Positions 9,661-18,532 of a stretch of DNA of 64,000 nucleotides are shown here, in pieces. The notes beneath the pieces were generated by a model. That model searched no databases. It was not told the DNA's origin and saw only the letters and a program-made list of their open reading frames with translations. A program made the position numbers and the translations under genes. This DNA is from Terriglobia bacterium (GTDB lineage: Bacteria > Acidobacteriota > Terriglobia > Terriglobales > Acidobacteriaceae): NCBI GenBank assembly GCA_020073665.1, contig JAIQEU010000003.1, positions 1 through 64,000 on the forward strand. The letters run 5' to 3'. The stretch's first letter is position 1, and the number at the start of each line of letters is the position of its first letter.

Positions 9661-9963
9661 GCCGTTTTCCGCCGCGGTGGATATTTTGTGCCGCAGTTTC
9701 CCTCGTTTGAAAGAGCTCTTGCCCTGCAAATACAGCACCTTGGCGACCGTATCGTTCTTTAGTTCCGCCACTGCAAGCTGACCAGCGTATACTGAATACG
9801 TTCCTTAATTACGAAGACACACTGCCAGAGACCGACCTTGCGCCTTCGAGATTGAGAGACATGGCTCACTTCGGGCGCTGACTACCGAGAATCCAGCCAT
9901 TTCAGCGGGCTCGCTGGCGAGCCCAGGGTTGCGGTGTAGTTGCTCCCACCGAGAGGAAGGTCT
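9661..9963 (+). other. Intergenic spacer with hairpin and small palindrome
   Basis: 303 bases without a convincing gene. Two structures are visible: an inverted repeat CGTAT-ACTGA-ATACG at 9786-9800, which could be an operator, and a hairpin GGGCTCGC/GCGAGCCC at 9907-9924 that would lie in the leader of the downstream small basic protein gene. AGGAAGG at 9953-9959 is the ribosome binding site of that gene. No clear -35/-10 pair was recognised. Confidence 0.4.
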
Positions 9964-10125
9964 ATGTCCCAAGTCAACGGCGATAAATCCCGGTTCAACC
10001 GGAAGCGCAAGCAGAACATCGCGCGCAGGCAACGAAATCGAAAGCTGATCGAATCGCTCGCCCGACGCGGGGATGCCGCGTCCGCAAGTCCGGCCGCGGT
10101 TTCGCTGAAGAAAGCCACGTCATGA
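9964..10125 (+). CDS. Small Arg/Lys-rich protein
   Basis: A 53-residue, strongly basic protein with an RKRK patch and a RRQRNRKL helix, resembling short nucleic-acid-binding or ribosome-associated peptides; I do not recognise a named family. ATG 9964 has a strong AGGAAGG Shine-Dalgarno four bases upstream, which supports real translation. Its TGA overlaps the ATG of the following pseudo-receiver gene by four bases (ATGA), so the two are coupled. RNA binding is an inference from charge and from the RRM gene that follows. Confidence 0.6.
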   Translation: MSQVNGDKSRFNRKRKQNIARRQRNRKLIESLARRGDAASASPAAVSLKKATS

Positions 10126-10679
10126 ACAAACCGGGGAACGGCTCGGCGCTGCCTCCGATCACAACCAAGAAGAGAATCTTGCTGGTGGACAGCTTTGGTA
10201 CCCGGCGCGACCTGCGCGCTCGCGTGATGCGAAAGCTGGGCATCGAAGTGGATTGCGCCGCCGACATCAGCGAAGCGCGGTCGCTGTGGCGAGTCGACTC
10301 TTATAACCTGGTGCTGATGAACGTGCGTAACGAACCCGACAACGTGGATGCATTCTGCTGCGAGGTGCGGGCCGCCACGCCGCCGCAAGTAGTAGCGTTT
10401 CTGGTGGGCAAGCCGGGGTATCTCGCGGCTGCCCAGGACCTGGCCAGTCCGATTGTGGACGAGCAGAACGGGGATGGCCCATGGGCTGCGATGGTAGAAA
10501 AGTTGTTCGCCGATAGCTGCGAATCGCTGCCCAACCGGTGGGGGATTCGCGAAGCTTCGTGGCGCATTCGGGCGGCGCGGTCACTGAAGGATCCCCGCAG
10601 TAATGGCCGGCCGACCAACGGACGAGTTTCATCGTGGGCCGATGCCGTTACCCGGCATTCGAAAGATCTTACGAACTAA
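10122..10679 (+). CDS. Degenerate response-regulator receiver protein
   Basis: A 185-residue protein whose first 120 residues have the receiver pattern: KKRILLVDSF with Asp23 at the acidic pocket, then SYNLVLMNVRN where the phospho-acceptor Asp is replaced by Asn67. Only one of the two pocket acids is kept. It therefore probably cannot be phosphorylated in the normal way and may act as a constitutive or protein-interaction module. The last 60 residues are basic and unassigned. It starts inside the stop of the small basic protein gene and is followed 19 bases later by the RRM protein gene, suggesting one operon linking a pseudo-receiver with RNA-binding proteins. Confidence 0.65.
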   Translation: MNKPGNGSALPPITTKKRILLVDSFGTRRDLRARVMRKLGIEVDCAADISEARSLWRVDSYNLVLMNVRNEPDNVDAFCCEVRAATPPQVVAFLVGKPGYLAAAQDLASPIVDEQNGDGPWAAMVEKLFADSCESLPNRWGIREASWRIRAARSLKDPRSNGRPTNGRVSSWADAVTRHSKDLTN

Positions 10680-10698
10680 CACTACTTATGAGGAAGCT

Positions 10699-11058
10699 AT
10701 GAAGAACCTTTTTGTTGGGAATCTCCCGCACAGCACTACCGAAGCTGAACTGCGATCTTTGTTTGAGCCCCACGGGGCAATCGATCGGGTCAGCGTGGTT
10801 ACTGACCGTGAGACTGGCCGCTCCCGCGGTTTCGCATTCGTGGAAATGACAAACGCCGACGAGGCCGACAAGGCCGTTGCCGCGCTGAACGGAACCGAAC
10901 TGGAAGGCCGCGCGTTGAAGATCAACGAAGCGCGTCCCAAAGAGAAAAGCGGCCCCGGCAGCGGTCGCCCGGGAGGCCGTGGCTTTGGCGGAGGCGGAGG
11001 CGGAGGCCGTGACGACTATCGCGGACACGCGCGCCAGCCGCGGGAGCCTCGCTGGTAG
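10699..11058 (+). CDS. RRM-type RNA-binding protein
   Basis: A 119-residue protein with one RNA recognition motif: RNP2 LFVGNL near the N-terminus, RNP1 RGFAFVEM at about 50-57, and a Gly/Arg-rich tail (GGRGFGGGGGGG). This is the bacterial Rbp/cold-inducible type found in cyanobacteria and Acidobacteria, which binds single-stranded RNA and often responds to cold. ATG 10699 is chosen because GAGGAAG lies four bases upstream and the RRM begins three codons later; the longer frame from 10603 overlaps the previous gene. Family call is firm, target RNAs unknown. Confidence 0.92.
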   Translation: MKNLFVGNLPHSTTEAELRSLFEPHGAIDRVSVVTDRETGRSRGFAFVEMTNADEADKAVAALNGTELEGRALKINEARPKEKSGPGSGRPGGRGFGGGGGGGRDDYRGHARQPREPRW

Positions 11059-11137
11059 CTGGCGGTTTCCGGCAAGTTAGCAAAACTAGTCACCATGCGC
11101 CACGGTTGTAACCGGGCCAATATTCAGGAGGGTGCAG

Positions 11138-11350
11138 ATGTCTGGTCGAGGTCGATCGAGTTTCACCAAACGCCTAAAAGAGCGCTCGCGGCAAGAGAAG
11201 CAACGCGAAAAAGCGGAGCGCAAGAGCCAACGGAAACAAGACAAGCCGGCGCGTAACCCGGAAGATGATTTCGGCACCAACGTTGTGGTCGACGACATAG
11301 ATGATTTCGGCGTAGATCTGGAGCCATCCCACTCCTCCGATTCGGAGTGA
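11138..11350 (+). CDS. Small charged hypothetical protein
   Basis: A 70-residue protein with two halves: residues 1-44 are a Lys/Arg/Glu/Gln-rich single helix (KRLKERSRQEKQREK) and the tail is acidic (VVVDDIDDFGVDLE). Short proteins of this pattern, beginning MSRGR-xSFxKRxKE, are widespread in soil bacteria but uncharacterised, to my knowledge. AGGAGG at 11126-11131 sits six bases before ATG 11138, and a probable terminator follows 24 bases after the stop, so the gene is well framed. Binding to nucleic acid or the ribosome is only a guess from charge. Confidence 0.65.
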   Translation: MSGRGRSSFTKRLKERSRQEKQREKAERKSQRKQDKPARNPEDDFGTNVVVDDIDDFGVDLEPSHSSDSE

Positions 11351-11374
11351 TGCAGCGGCTGAAATTGACAATTG

Positions 11375-11418
11375 GGGTCGTTTGACAGGGAGCGTGAACC
11401 CAGTCAAACGGCCCTTTT
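11375..11418 (+). terminator. Probable rho-independent terminator
   Basis: A 12-base-pair stem (left arm 11375-11386, right arm 11403-11414, one G-T pair, core CGTTTGAC/GTCAAACG) with a 16-base loop is followed by TTTT. It lies just past the small charged protein and before the export operon, so it should insulate the two units. Confidence 0.65.
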
Positions 11419-11541
11419 GCCTTCTAACGGGGTGTCTGTTTTCGGACACTTACATCCCACGAGCGGACAGCCGAGCCTGTCCTAATCCCCGCCAGCCGAA
11501 GACATCTGACTGAACAATAAGAACTTAATCCCACCGAGGGC

Positions 11542-11556
11542 TGGCATTGCACTTGC
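11542..11556 (+). promoter_or_regulatory. Candidate sigma-54 (-24/-12) promoter
   Basis: TGGCATTGCACTTGC matches the RpoN consensus TGGCAC-N5-TTGC with the invariant GG and GC exactly 12 bases apart. It lies upstream of the membrane-fusion gene of an operon that also encodes an NtrC-type sigma-54 activator. A caveat is that the predicted transcription start (about 11568) is only some five bases before ATG 11573, and would leave the AGAGG ribosome binding site outside the mRNA. Confidence 0.55.
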
Positions 11557-11572
11557 CTCACCAGAGGTTGAA

Positions 11573-12829
11573 ATGGACATAGTTCGCAACTCCGGAGTGA
11601 AGCAACAACGGCGTCGGCGCCAAATTATTTATGCGGCGGTGGGGATCGTGGTGGTCGTACTGGTCACCATGGGGCTCTCGCGACTGAAGCCGGCTGCGCC
11701 GAGCGTAGAAAGGTCCACCGTCTGGGTTGATACCGTCAAGCGTGGGCCGATGCTTCGTCAGGTCCGTGGGCTGGGTACGCTGGTACCAGAGGACATCCGG
11801 TTTATCCCGGCGGTCACCGAGGGCCGGGTGGATCGCATTCCAGTCTTGCCGGGCGCCGCGGTAAAGCCTGACACCATCCTTCTGGAGCTGAGCAATCCCC
11901 AATTGCAGCAGGAATCGCTGGATGCCGAGTGGAAGCTCAAGGCCGCAGAAGCTGACTATAAGAATATGGAGATGCAGCTCGCCAGCCAGGTGTTGGCGCA
12001 GAAGTCTGAGTCGGCCAAAGCCGAATCGGAATACAGCCAGGCCAAGATGCAGGCTGATACCGACGCGGAATTGCAGAAATTGGGAGTCATTTCCGAAAAC
12101 AGTTTGAAGGTTTCCAACGCCAAAGCCCAGGAGTCGGCCACTCGAAACCAGATTGAGCACCAGCGGCTGGCCAACAGCGGGCAAGTGTTGGAAGCTCAGC
12201 TCCAGTTGAAGCAGGCAGAGGTGGAGCAGTTTCGTGCCCTGGCGCAACTCAAGCGCAGCCAGGTCGAGGGCTTGCATGTGCGCGCAGGCACGACCGGGGT
12301 GCTGCAGGAACAGACATTAAAGGTAGGCCAATTCGTGACCCCGGGAACCACACTGGCGAAGGTGGTCCAGCCCGAACGGCTCAAGGCAGAGCTGAAAGTG
12401 GCCGAAACCCAGGCGAAAGACATTCAGCTGGGCCAGCCGGCGTCCGTTGATACCCACAACGGCGTGATCTCAGGACACGTGACCCGCATCGATCCCTCGG
12501 TGCAGAACGGTACGGTCACGGTGGATGTCGGCCTCGACGGGACCCTTCCGCAGGGAGCCCGCCCGGATCTCAGCGTGGATGGGACCATCGACCTGGAACG
12601 GATTGCCAACATCCTAAATGTGGGCAGGCCGGCATTTGGCCAGGAGAAGAGCACAGTGGGCATCTTCAAGCTTGAGCCCGACGGACAAACCGCGGTGCGT
12701 GCACAGGTACAACTTGGCCGCAGCTCCGTCAATACAGTGGAGATCATTCAGGGGTTGAAGGAGGGCGACCAGGTCATTTTGTCCGACATGTCGCGCTGGG
12801 ACAGTTTTGACCGGGTCCGCCTGGAATAG
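11573..12829 (+). CDS. Periplasmic membrane-fusion protein (HlyD/MacA type)
   Basis: A 418-residue adaptor that should bridge inner-membrane ABC permeases to a TolC-type channel. One N-terminal membrane anchor (about 20-38, after an Arg-rich cytoplasmic start) is followed by a half-lipoyl strand region (GRVDRIPVLPGAAVKPD), a long Gln/Ala/Glu/Lys-rich coiled-coil hairpin (about 105-230), the second half-lipoyl (VRAGTTGVLQEQTLKVGQFV) and beta-barrel/membrane-proximal domains. It is the first gene of the unit and is followed after 53 bases by the ATPase. It is the only adaptor for seven permeases, implying sharing. Confidence 0.88.
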   Translation: MDIVRNSGVKQQRRRRQIIYAAVGIVVVVLVTMGLSRLKPAAPSVERSTVWVDTVKRGPMLRQVRGLGTLVPEDIRFIPAVTEGRVDRIPVLPGAAVKPDTILLELSNPQLQQESLDAEWKLKAAEADYKNMEMQLASQVLAQKSESAKAESEYSQAKMQADTDAELQKLGVISENSLKVSNAKAQESATRNQIEHQRLANSGQVLEAQLQLKQAEVEQFRALAQLKRSQVEGLHVRAGTTGVLQEQTLKVGQFVTPGTTLAKVVQPERLKAELKVAETQAKDIQLGQPASVDTHNGVISGHVTRIDPSVQNGTVTVDVGLDGTLPQGARPDLSVDGTIDLERIANILNVGRPAFGQEKSTVGIFKLEPDGQTAVRAQVQLGRSSVNTVEIIQGLKEGDQVILSDMSRWDSFDRVRLE

Positions 12830-12882
12830 GTGCCTGGCTCTAGTCTCGGGTCAACCGAAACCCTAAAAAGAAGGGAAATGCA

Positions 12883-13581
12883 ATGACTGATGCGGGAACC
12901 ATGATTCGCATGGAGAACATCACCAAGGTGTTTTACACCGACGAAGTGGAGACGCACGCCCTGTCGGGCATCCACATGGAGATTCGCAAAGGGGAGTACG
13001 TCTCTATCGCGGGACCGTCGGGCTCGGGGAAATCCACCCTGCTGGCGCTGATCGGCCTGCTCGATTCGCCCAGCGACGGAAGCTACGTGCTGAACTCGCA
13101 GCCGGTTGCCAGTTTAAACATCAGCGAGCGGTCGCGCATTCGCAACCGGGAGATCGGCTTCATCTTCCAGAGTTTCAACCTGATCGGCGATCTAAACGTG
13201 TACGAGAACGTCGAGTTGCCTCTGACCTACCGTGGCATGCCCGCCGCCGAGCGCAAGACCCGGGTGCAGCAGGCGCTGGAACGGGTCGGGATGAACCACC
13301 GCACCAAGCACTATCCCTCGCAGCTCTCCGGAGGCCAGCAGCAGCGTGTCGCCGTGGCCCGGGCGCTGGCCGGCAGCCCAGCCATCCTGCTGGCCGACGA
13401 GCCCACCGGCAACCTGGATTCGCGCAATGCGGAAGCCGTCATGGATCTGCTGCGTGACCTTCACCGCGAAGGCGCCACCATCTGCATGGTGACCCACGAT
13501 CCACGCTTCGCCCGCCATGCCGACCGCACCATTCACCTGTTTGACGGAAGAGTGGTTGAGGAAACAGTCGAGGTGAACTGA
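12883..13581 (+). CDS. ABC transporter ATP-binding protein, MacB/LolD type
   Basis: A 232-residue nucleotide-binding protein with a complete set of ATPase motifs: Walker [10 protein letters not shown] (44-52), Q-loop FQSFN, signature [15 protein letters not shown], Walker [10 protein letters not shown], canonical D-loop GNLDS and switch His in VTHDP. The family powers mechanotransmission by FtsX-like permeases rather than classical import. It sits between the adaptor gene and the first permease and is likely the main partner of permeases 1-3. A downstream ATG at 12901 is possible, but AAGGGA upstream favours 12883. Confidence 0.93.
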   Translation: MTDAGTMIRMENITKVFYTDEVETHALSGIHMEIRKGEYVSIAGPSGSGKSTLLALIGLLDSPSDGSYVLNSQPVASLNISERSRIRNREIGFIFQSFNLIGDLNVYENVELPLTYRGMPAAERKTRVQQALERVGMNHRTKHYPSQLSGGQQQRVAVARALAGSPAILLADEPTGNLDSRNAEAVMDLLRDLHREGATICMVTHDPRFARHADRTIHLFDGRVVEETVEVN

Positions 13582-13665
13582 GGGACTTTGCGCGTGCTGC
13601 GGATGACACGCCAGCAGTGACATTGGCACCGTAAGTCGCAGTCTTGCTCTCTCCAGGGGTGAACG

Positions 13666-16104
13666 ATGGACACTCTGCTTCAAGACATCCGCTACAGCTT
13701 CCGAGTTCTGGCGAAGTCACCAGGCTTTGCCATGGTGGCGGTGCTGACACTGGCGCTCGGCATCGGTGCCAATACCGCCGTCTTCAGCGTGATGAACGCG
13801 GTCATGCTGAATCCCAGCGGGGTTCCTCATCCTGACAGCGTGGTGGCGCTGCGTAGCCACTACTCCGTGGGAAACCTGCAGAACATCAACCTTTCTCCGA
13901 CAGATTTTGGCGACGCGGTCGCCGGGAAAGACGTTTTCACTTCGGCCGCAGTCTTAAACGGAGCGAGTTTCAATTACAGCGATGCTGGGACTACGCCGGA
14001 GCGGCTCACCGGAGCCAAGGTTTCGTGGCAATGGTTCGATGTTTTTTGGGCGCGTCCGCAACTGGGACGGGTGTTTCGCCCGGAAGAAGACCAGCCCGGA
14101 GCCGAACACGAAGTCGTACTTTCCTACCAGACGTGGAGGCGAAGGTTCGGCGGCGATCCCGCAATTCTCGGGCGCAGCCTGCGGCTGAACCAGGAGTCCT
14201 ACCAGGTGGTTGGCGTGATGGGGCCGGAGTTCAACTGGCCGAATCAGGCGGAACTCTGGGTGCCCATCGCCTTGCCGCCCGGGCAATACTTCGATCGCAA
14301 GTACCGCTATAACGAGTACCTTTTCAGCGTTGCGCGCCTGCGACCCGGAGTGTCAGCGCAGCAGGCGGATTCATATTTGAAGTTGCGGTCGGCGCAGCAG
14401 GTGGCTTCCGAGGGCGAGAACAGTTACGGCAAGGCTTCGGGCTGGGGCATGTTTTGCATGCCGCTTATTCAGTTCGTGGCGGGAAACCTGAGCCAACCGC
14501 TGCTGGTGCTGCTGGGAGCAGTGGGAGTGGTGCTGCTGATTGCTTGCGCCAACATCGCCGGCTTGCAGTTGGCGCGTGCATCGGGCAGGCAGCGTGAGGT
14601 GTCAATCCAGATCGCGCTGGGTGCGGGGCGGGGACGTCTGATCCAGCAAGCCCTGATCGAGAGTCTGATCCTGGCGGTGGCGGGAGTCGGCCTGGGCCTG
14701 GTAGTTGCCCAGGCGGCGATTCCACTCTTGCTGTTGCTGGCGCCCCAAGGTCTGATGCAGAACGTTCAGGTGCATGTGGGTGGTCCGGTCTTACTGTTTG
14801 TGACAGTCCTCGGTGTGATCTGCGCTCTGCTCTGTGGAGCCGCTCCGGCCTGGCACATGACGCGCGTGGCGTTCTACGAAGCGCTGAAGGAAGGTGGCCG
14901 CTCGGAGACGTCCAGCCACTCGCGGCAGCGTCTGCGGTCCGCGCTGGTGGTGGGCGAGATCGCGATGGCCATGGTGCTGCTGGTGGGCGCTGGACTTCTC
15001 TTGCGCAGCATGCAGCAGTTGGAACGAGTGGAGACAGGGTTTGATCCCCACGGTTTGATGTCCGCTGGTCTTTCCCTTCCTTCCACAGTTTATAAGAGTG
15101 ACGAGCAACAGGCGGCCTTCTTCGCCGCCGCAGAAGAACGCTTACGGAGCATACCGGGCGTGACTAGTGCAGCGATGGCAGACTCGCTGCCCTTCGACAA
15201 CAATGGAGGGAGTTCGTCGTTTGAGATCGAGGGTCGAACCCTGCCGGCCAATGATCCCGGGCCGCATGGCAACCTCCGCCAAATCTCCGCTGATTACTTC
15301 AAGACGTTGCGCATCCCGCTGCTGCGGGGACGAGAGTTCAGCGATGAGGACCGTCCCAAAACACAACCAGTGGCAGTGATCGACCAGACTCTCGCACACC
15401 AGTATTGGCCAAATGAAGAGCCCCTCGGGCAGCGCCTTCGTTTTGGTTCGGGCGACCCGTGGAGGACCATCGTGGGCGTGGTGCAGCACGCCAAGAGCTC
15501 TTCCCTTGAGGCGGATACAACCGAAGGCTTCTACTTTCTGCCACTGGCACAGTTGCCTACGAACAGTGCCGCCATGGTGGTGCGGACCAGCAGTTCAGGT
15601 GCGGAAGGCTTAGCGGAGGCGATGAAGTCTGCCATTCGCGGTGTGGATCCGAGCCAGCCACTCTACGATTTCAAGACCATGGAGCAGCGCGTGGACAGTT
15701 CACTGCTGGGCCGGCGCTTTCTGGTAATCCTGCTTTCGGTCTTTGCCGGACTGGCGTTGTTGCTCGCGGCGCTGGGCCTGTATGGCGTAATTACCTACAC
15801 GGTGCGACTGCGGACGCGCGAACTTGGCATCCGCATGGCGCTTGGTGCTCAGCCAGCAGATGTCCTGCGCCTGGTGCTGGGCAAGGGTGCGCGCCTGGCT
15901 GCGGTTGGACTGGTCCTGGGCATGATTGCCACTTTTGCCCTCGGGCGTACGCTCTCCAGTTTGCTGTTTCGGGTAAGCCTGTTTAATCCCGTCACTCTGA
16001 TCTTGACCTCGGTGGTTCTAGGTTCCACCGTCCTGTTCGCCAGCTACCTGCCCGCACAGCGCGCCGCAAAAGTCGACCCGGTGGTGGCGCTGCGGTACGA
16101 GTGA
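13666..16104 (+). CDS. ADOP-family FtsX/MacB permease 1
   Basis: An 812-residue acidobacterial duplicated orphan permease: two FtsX modules in one chain. The signature start (LLQDIRYSFRVL, then LALGIGANTAVFS in TM1) is followed by a periplasmic MacB-type domain (about 50-270), three TMs (about 278-400, ending in the coupling motif EALKEGGR), a fourth TM, a second periplasmic domain and three final TMs. The chain ends in DPVVALRYE, the tail kept in all seven permeases here. AGGGGTGA precedes ATG 13666. It has no ATPase domain and must use the separate ATPases of the operon. Substrate unknown; export of a toxic compound or envelope lipid/peptide is possible. Confidence 0.9.
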   Translation: MDTLLQDIRYSFRVLAKSPGFAMVAVLTLALGIGANTAVFSVMNAVMLNPSGVPHPDSVVALRSHYSVGNLQNINLSPTDFGDAVAGKDVFTSAAVLNGASFNYSDAGTTPERLTGAKVSWQWFDVFWARPQLGRVFRPEEDQPGAEHEVVLSYQTWRRRFGGDPAILGRSLRLNQESYQVVGVMGPEFNWPNQAELWVPIALPPGQYFDRKYRYNEYLFSVARLRPGVSAQQADSYLKLRSAQQVASEGENSYGKASGWGMFCMPLIQFVAGNLSQPLLVLLGAVGVVLLIACANIAGLQLARASGRQREVSIQIALGAGRGRLIQQALIESLILAVAGVGLGLVVAQAAIPLLLLLAPQGLMQNVQVHVGGPVLLFVTVLGVICALLCGAAPAWHMTRVAFYEALKEGGRSETSSHSRQRLRSALVVGEIAMAMVLLVGAGLLLRSMQQLERVETGFDPHGLMSAGLSLPSTVYKSDEQQAAFFAAAEERLRSIPGVTSAAMADSLPFDNNGGSSSFEIEGRTLPANDPGPHGNLRQISADYFKTLRIPLLRGREFSDEDRPKTQPVAVIDQTLAHQYWPNEEPLGQRLRFGSGDPWRTIVGVVQHAKSSSLEADTTEGFYFLPLAQLPTNSAAMVVRTSSSGAEGLAEAMKSAIRGVDPSQPLYDFKTMEQRVDSSLLGRRFLVILLSVFAGLALLLAALGLYGVITYTVRLRTRELGIRMALGAQPADVLRLVLGKGARLAAVGLVLGMIATFALGRTLSSLLFRVSLFNPVTLILTSVVLGSTVLFASYLPAQRAAKVDPVVALRYE

Positions 16105-16108
16105 ACTT

Positions 16109-18532
16109 ATGGATAGAGTCTTTCAAGATCTTCGCTATGGATGGCGCCTGCTGCGCAAGAACCCCGGCTTCGCAGCCGTCGCGGCGCTCACGCTCGCTCT
16201 CGGAATCGGCGCCAACACCGCAATGTTCAGCGTGATCAATGTTGTGCTATTGCGGCCCTTACCTTTCAAGGATCCTGATCACTTGATGTTCGTCTATCAG
16301 ACCATGGCGAACGGCAATCCCAACGTGTTCTCGACGCCAGCCTACCTGGAGTGGAAACAGCAGCAAGGCCCTCTCGCCGATATGGCAGCGCTGTCCCCGG
16401 TGCAGCTCAACTTGAGCGGTGGAGCCCTGCCGGAAAGAGTCACCGGCGCCAGAGTATCGCAGAACCTGTTTCCTGTGGTGGGTGCAGAGCCCCTGCTAGG
16501 GCGCAATTTTGCTGTCGACGAAGACCGGCCCGGCTCGGGACGAACGATCATCCTGAGCCATGCCTTGTGGAAGACGCGATTCGATTCCCGCGCGGATTTG
16601 CTGGGAAGTCCCATTACGTTGAACGGCGCACCCTACACCGTCGTAGGGGTGATGCCGCCCGGCTTCCACGTTTTGAACGACAACGAATTATTTTGGGTGC
16701 CCTTACAACTGGAGACGGTGAACGCGCAGACTTCGGCGCGCAACATCCATTGGTTATATGCGCTGGCGCGGCTGCCGCAAGGAGCCGACCAGGCGCAGGC
16801 GGACGCGGTGCTGAAAGCCATAGCCGCCCGCCTCAAGGCCCAGGACCCGACGGGCGATGGGGGCTTTGGAATCTTTCTGCAATCCATCCGCGAGTTCCTG
16901 ACGGGTAATGTGAAACCAGCTCTGCTGTTGCTGATGGGATCAGTAGGTTTTGTTCTGCTGATCGCCTGCTCCAACGTGGCGAATCTGCTGCTGGCGCGTG
17001 GCACTGCACGGCAACGCGAGATGTCGATCCGGACCGCGATGGGTGCGATGCGCATTCGCGTGGTGCGACAGCTTCTGACTGAGAGCCTACTGCTGGCCTT
17101 AATCGGAGGAGTACTTGGACTGGGGCTGGCATATGGAGCGATCGCCGTGTTGCGGGCGCTTCGTCCGCCGAGCATTCCCCAGATTGCCTCGGTCGCCATT
17201 GATGGCCAGGTCCTCGGGTACACGCTCTTGCTGTGCATGGTTGTGGGAGTGGTGTTCGGCATCGTGCCGGCACTGGAAGCTTCACGAACCGACGTCAATG
17301 AGGCTTTGAAAGAGGGCGCGCGTGGAGCCAGCCGGGGATTCGGAAAGCATCGCATGGTGCTGGTGGTGACCGAGACCGCCTTGGCATCGATCCTCTTGAT
17401 CGGAGCTGGGCTGTCGTTGAAAAGCCTGTGGGTGGCGGCCAAGGTTGACCCTGGCTTCGACCCCTCCGGTGTGCTGACTTTCCGAATGGCGGCGCCAACC
17501 GGACTTCCCGTCGAGCAAATCCCACTTTTCTACCAACAAGTGCTGGATAAGGTGAGGGCGCTGCCGGGAGTGCAGTCGGCGGTACTGGCGCGCAATCTTC
17601 CCATGAGCGGCGGAGATCCGTCGATGCCCATCGCGATTGAAGGCACGCCTCCGCCGCCTTCGCAGACTCCGGTCGTGAGCCGCTTCCGATCCATCGGTCC
17701 GGGTTATTTCCATGGCTTGCAGACGGCGATGCTGCGGGGAAGGGAATTCGACGAAAACGACAGCAAGGCCGCACCCTCGGTCGCCATCGTCAGCCAGAGC
17801 CTGGCGCATCTCTACTGGCCGAACGAAGATCCGATCGGAAAACGCCTGAAGCCGGAGATGCCGGGCGGCCAATGGTGCACGGTGGTGGGGCTGGCGGCGG
17901 ATGTGCGGCACTGGGCGGCCGACGTCGATATCGAGCCGACGGTGTATTACCCCTACACCCAGGTGCCCGATTCCTACCTGCCTCTTCTCGAGGGCAGCAT
18001 GAGCATCGCCGTTCGCAGCAGCGGCAGCCAGGCAGGCTTGCTCAGCGAGATCCGATCCGTTGTGGCCGAAGTCAATAAAGGTGTGCCAGTCAGCGATGTG
18101 AAAACCATGGACGAGATGGTGGAGGATTCCGGCTCGCTGCGCCGCTTCGATATGTGGCTGATTGGAACGTTTGCCGTACTGGCGCTGGCCCTGGCAGGAA
18201 TCGGAATCTACGGGGTGATGGCTTACTCGGTGTCGCAGCGCACACGCGAAATTGGCATTCGCATCGCCCTTGGGGCCCAGCAGGAAAGCGTCTTGCGTCT
18301 GATTGTGGGCCAGGGAGCAAAGCTGGCCGGCACAGGCGTAGTGGTTGGACTTCTGGGCGCATTCGCGTTGACACGGGTCATGGCCAGCCTGCTGTACGGG
18401 GTCAGTCCGACCGATTGCTGGACTTTCGTGATTGTGCCGTTGCTGGTCCTGTTCTTTATTGTGCTGGCCTGCTATGTGCCGGCACGGCGGGCGGCGAGGG
18501 TGGATCCGATCATAGCGCTGAGGTACGAGTGA
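16109..18532 (+). CDS. ADOP-family FtsX/MacB permease 2
   Basis: An 807-residue paralogue beginning only four bases after permease 1 stops. TM1 carries [16 protein letters not shown]; the mid-protein module contains [20 protein letters not shown] and the coupling stretch NEALKEGARG; the last module has [19 protein letters not shown]. It ends DPIIALRYE. The start lacks an independent strong ribosome binding site, so it is probably translated by coupling. The junction with permease 1 is identical over 18 bases to that between permeases 4 and 5. Confidence 0.9.
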   Translation: MDRVFQDLRYGWRLLRKNPGFAAVAALTLALGIGANTAMFSVINVVLLRPLPFKDPDHLMFVYQTMANGNPNVFSTPAYLEWKQQQGPLADMAALSPVQLNLSGGALPERVTGARVSQNLFPVVGAEPLLGRNFAVDEDRPGSGRTIILSHALWKTRFDSRADLLGSPITLNGAPYTVVGVMPPGFHVLNDNELFWVPLQLETVNAQTSARNIHWLYALARLPQGADQAQADAVLKAIAARLKAQDPTGDGGFGIFLQSIREFLTGNVKPALLLLMGSVGFVLLIACSNVANLLLARGTARQREMSIRTAMGAMRIRVVRQLLTESLLLALIGGVLGLGLAYGAIAVLRALRPPSIPQIASVAIDGQVLGYTLLLCMVVGVVFGIVPALEASRTDVNEALKEGARGASRGFGKHRMVLVVTETALASILLIGAGLSLKSLWVAAKVDPGFDPSGVLTFRMAAPTGLPVEQIPLFYQQVLDKVRALPGVQSAVLARNLPMSGGDPSMPIAIEGTPPPPSQTPVVSRFRSIGPGYFHGLQTAMLRGREFDENDSKAAPSVAIVSQSLAHLYWPNEDPIGKRLKPEMPGGQWCTVVGLAADVRHWAADVDIEPTVYYPYTQVPDSYLPLLEGSMSIAVRSSGSQAGLLSEIRSVVAEVNKGVPVSDVKTMDEMVEDSGSLRRFDMWLIGTFAVLALALAGIGIYGVMAYSVSQRTREIGIRIALGAQQESVLRLIVGQGAKLAGTGVVVGLLGAFALTRVMASLLYGVSPTDCWTFVIVPLLVLFFIVLACYVPARRAARVDPIIALRYE

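Noticed and set aside
18154-18531. 126-codon N-terminal extension of permease 3
   Set aside because: It overlaps permease 2 completely; the ATG at 18532 overlaps the upstream stop and starts the family-typical N-terminus.
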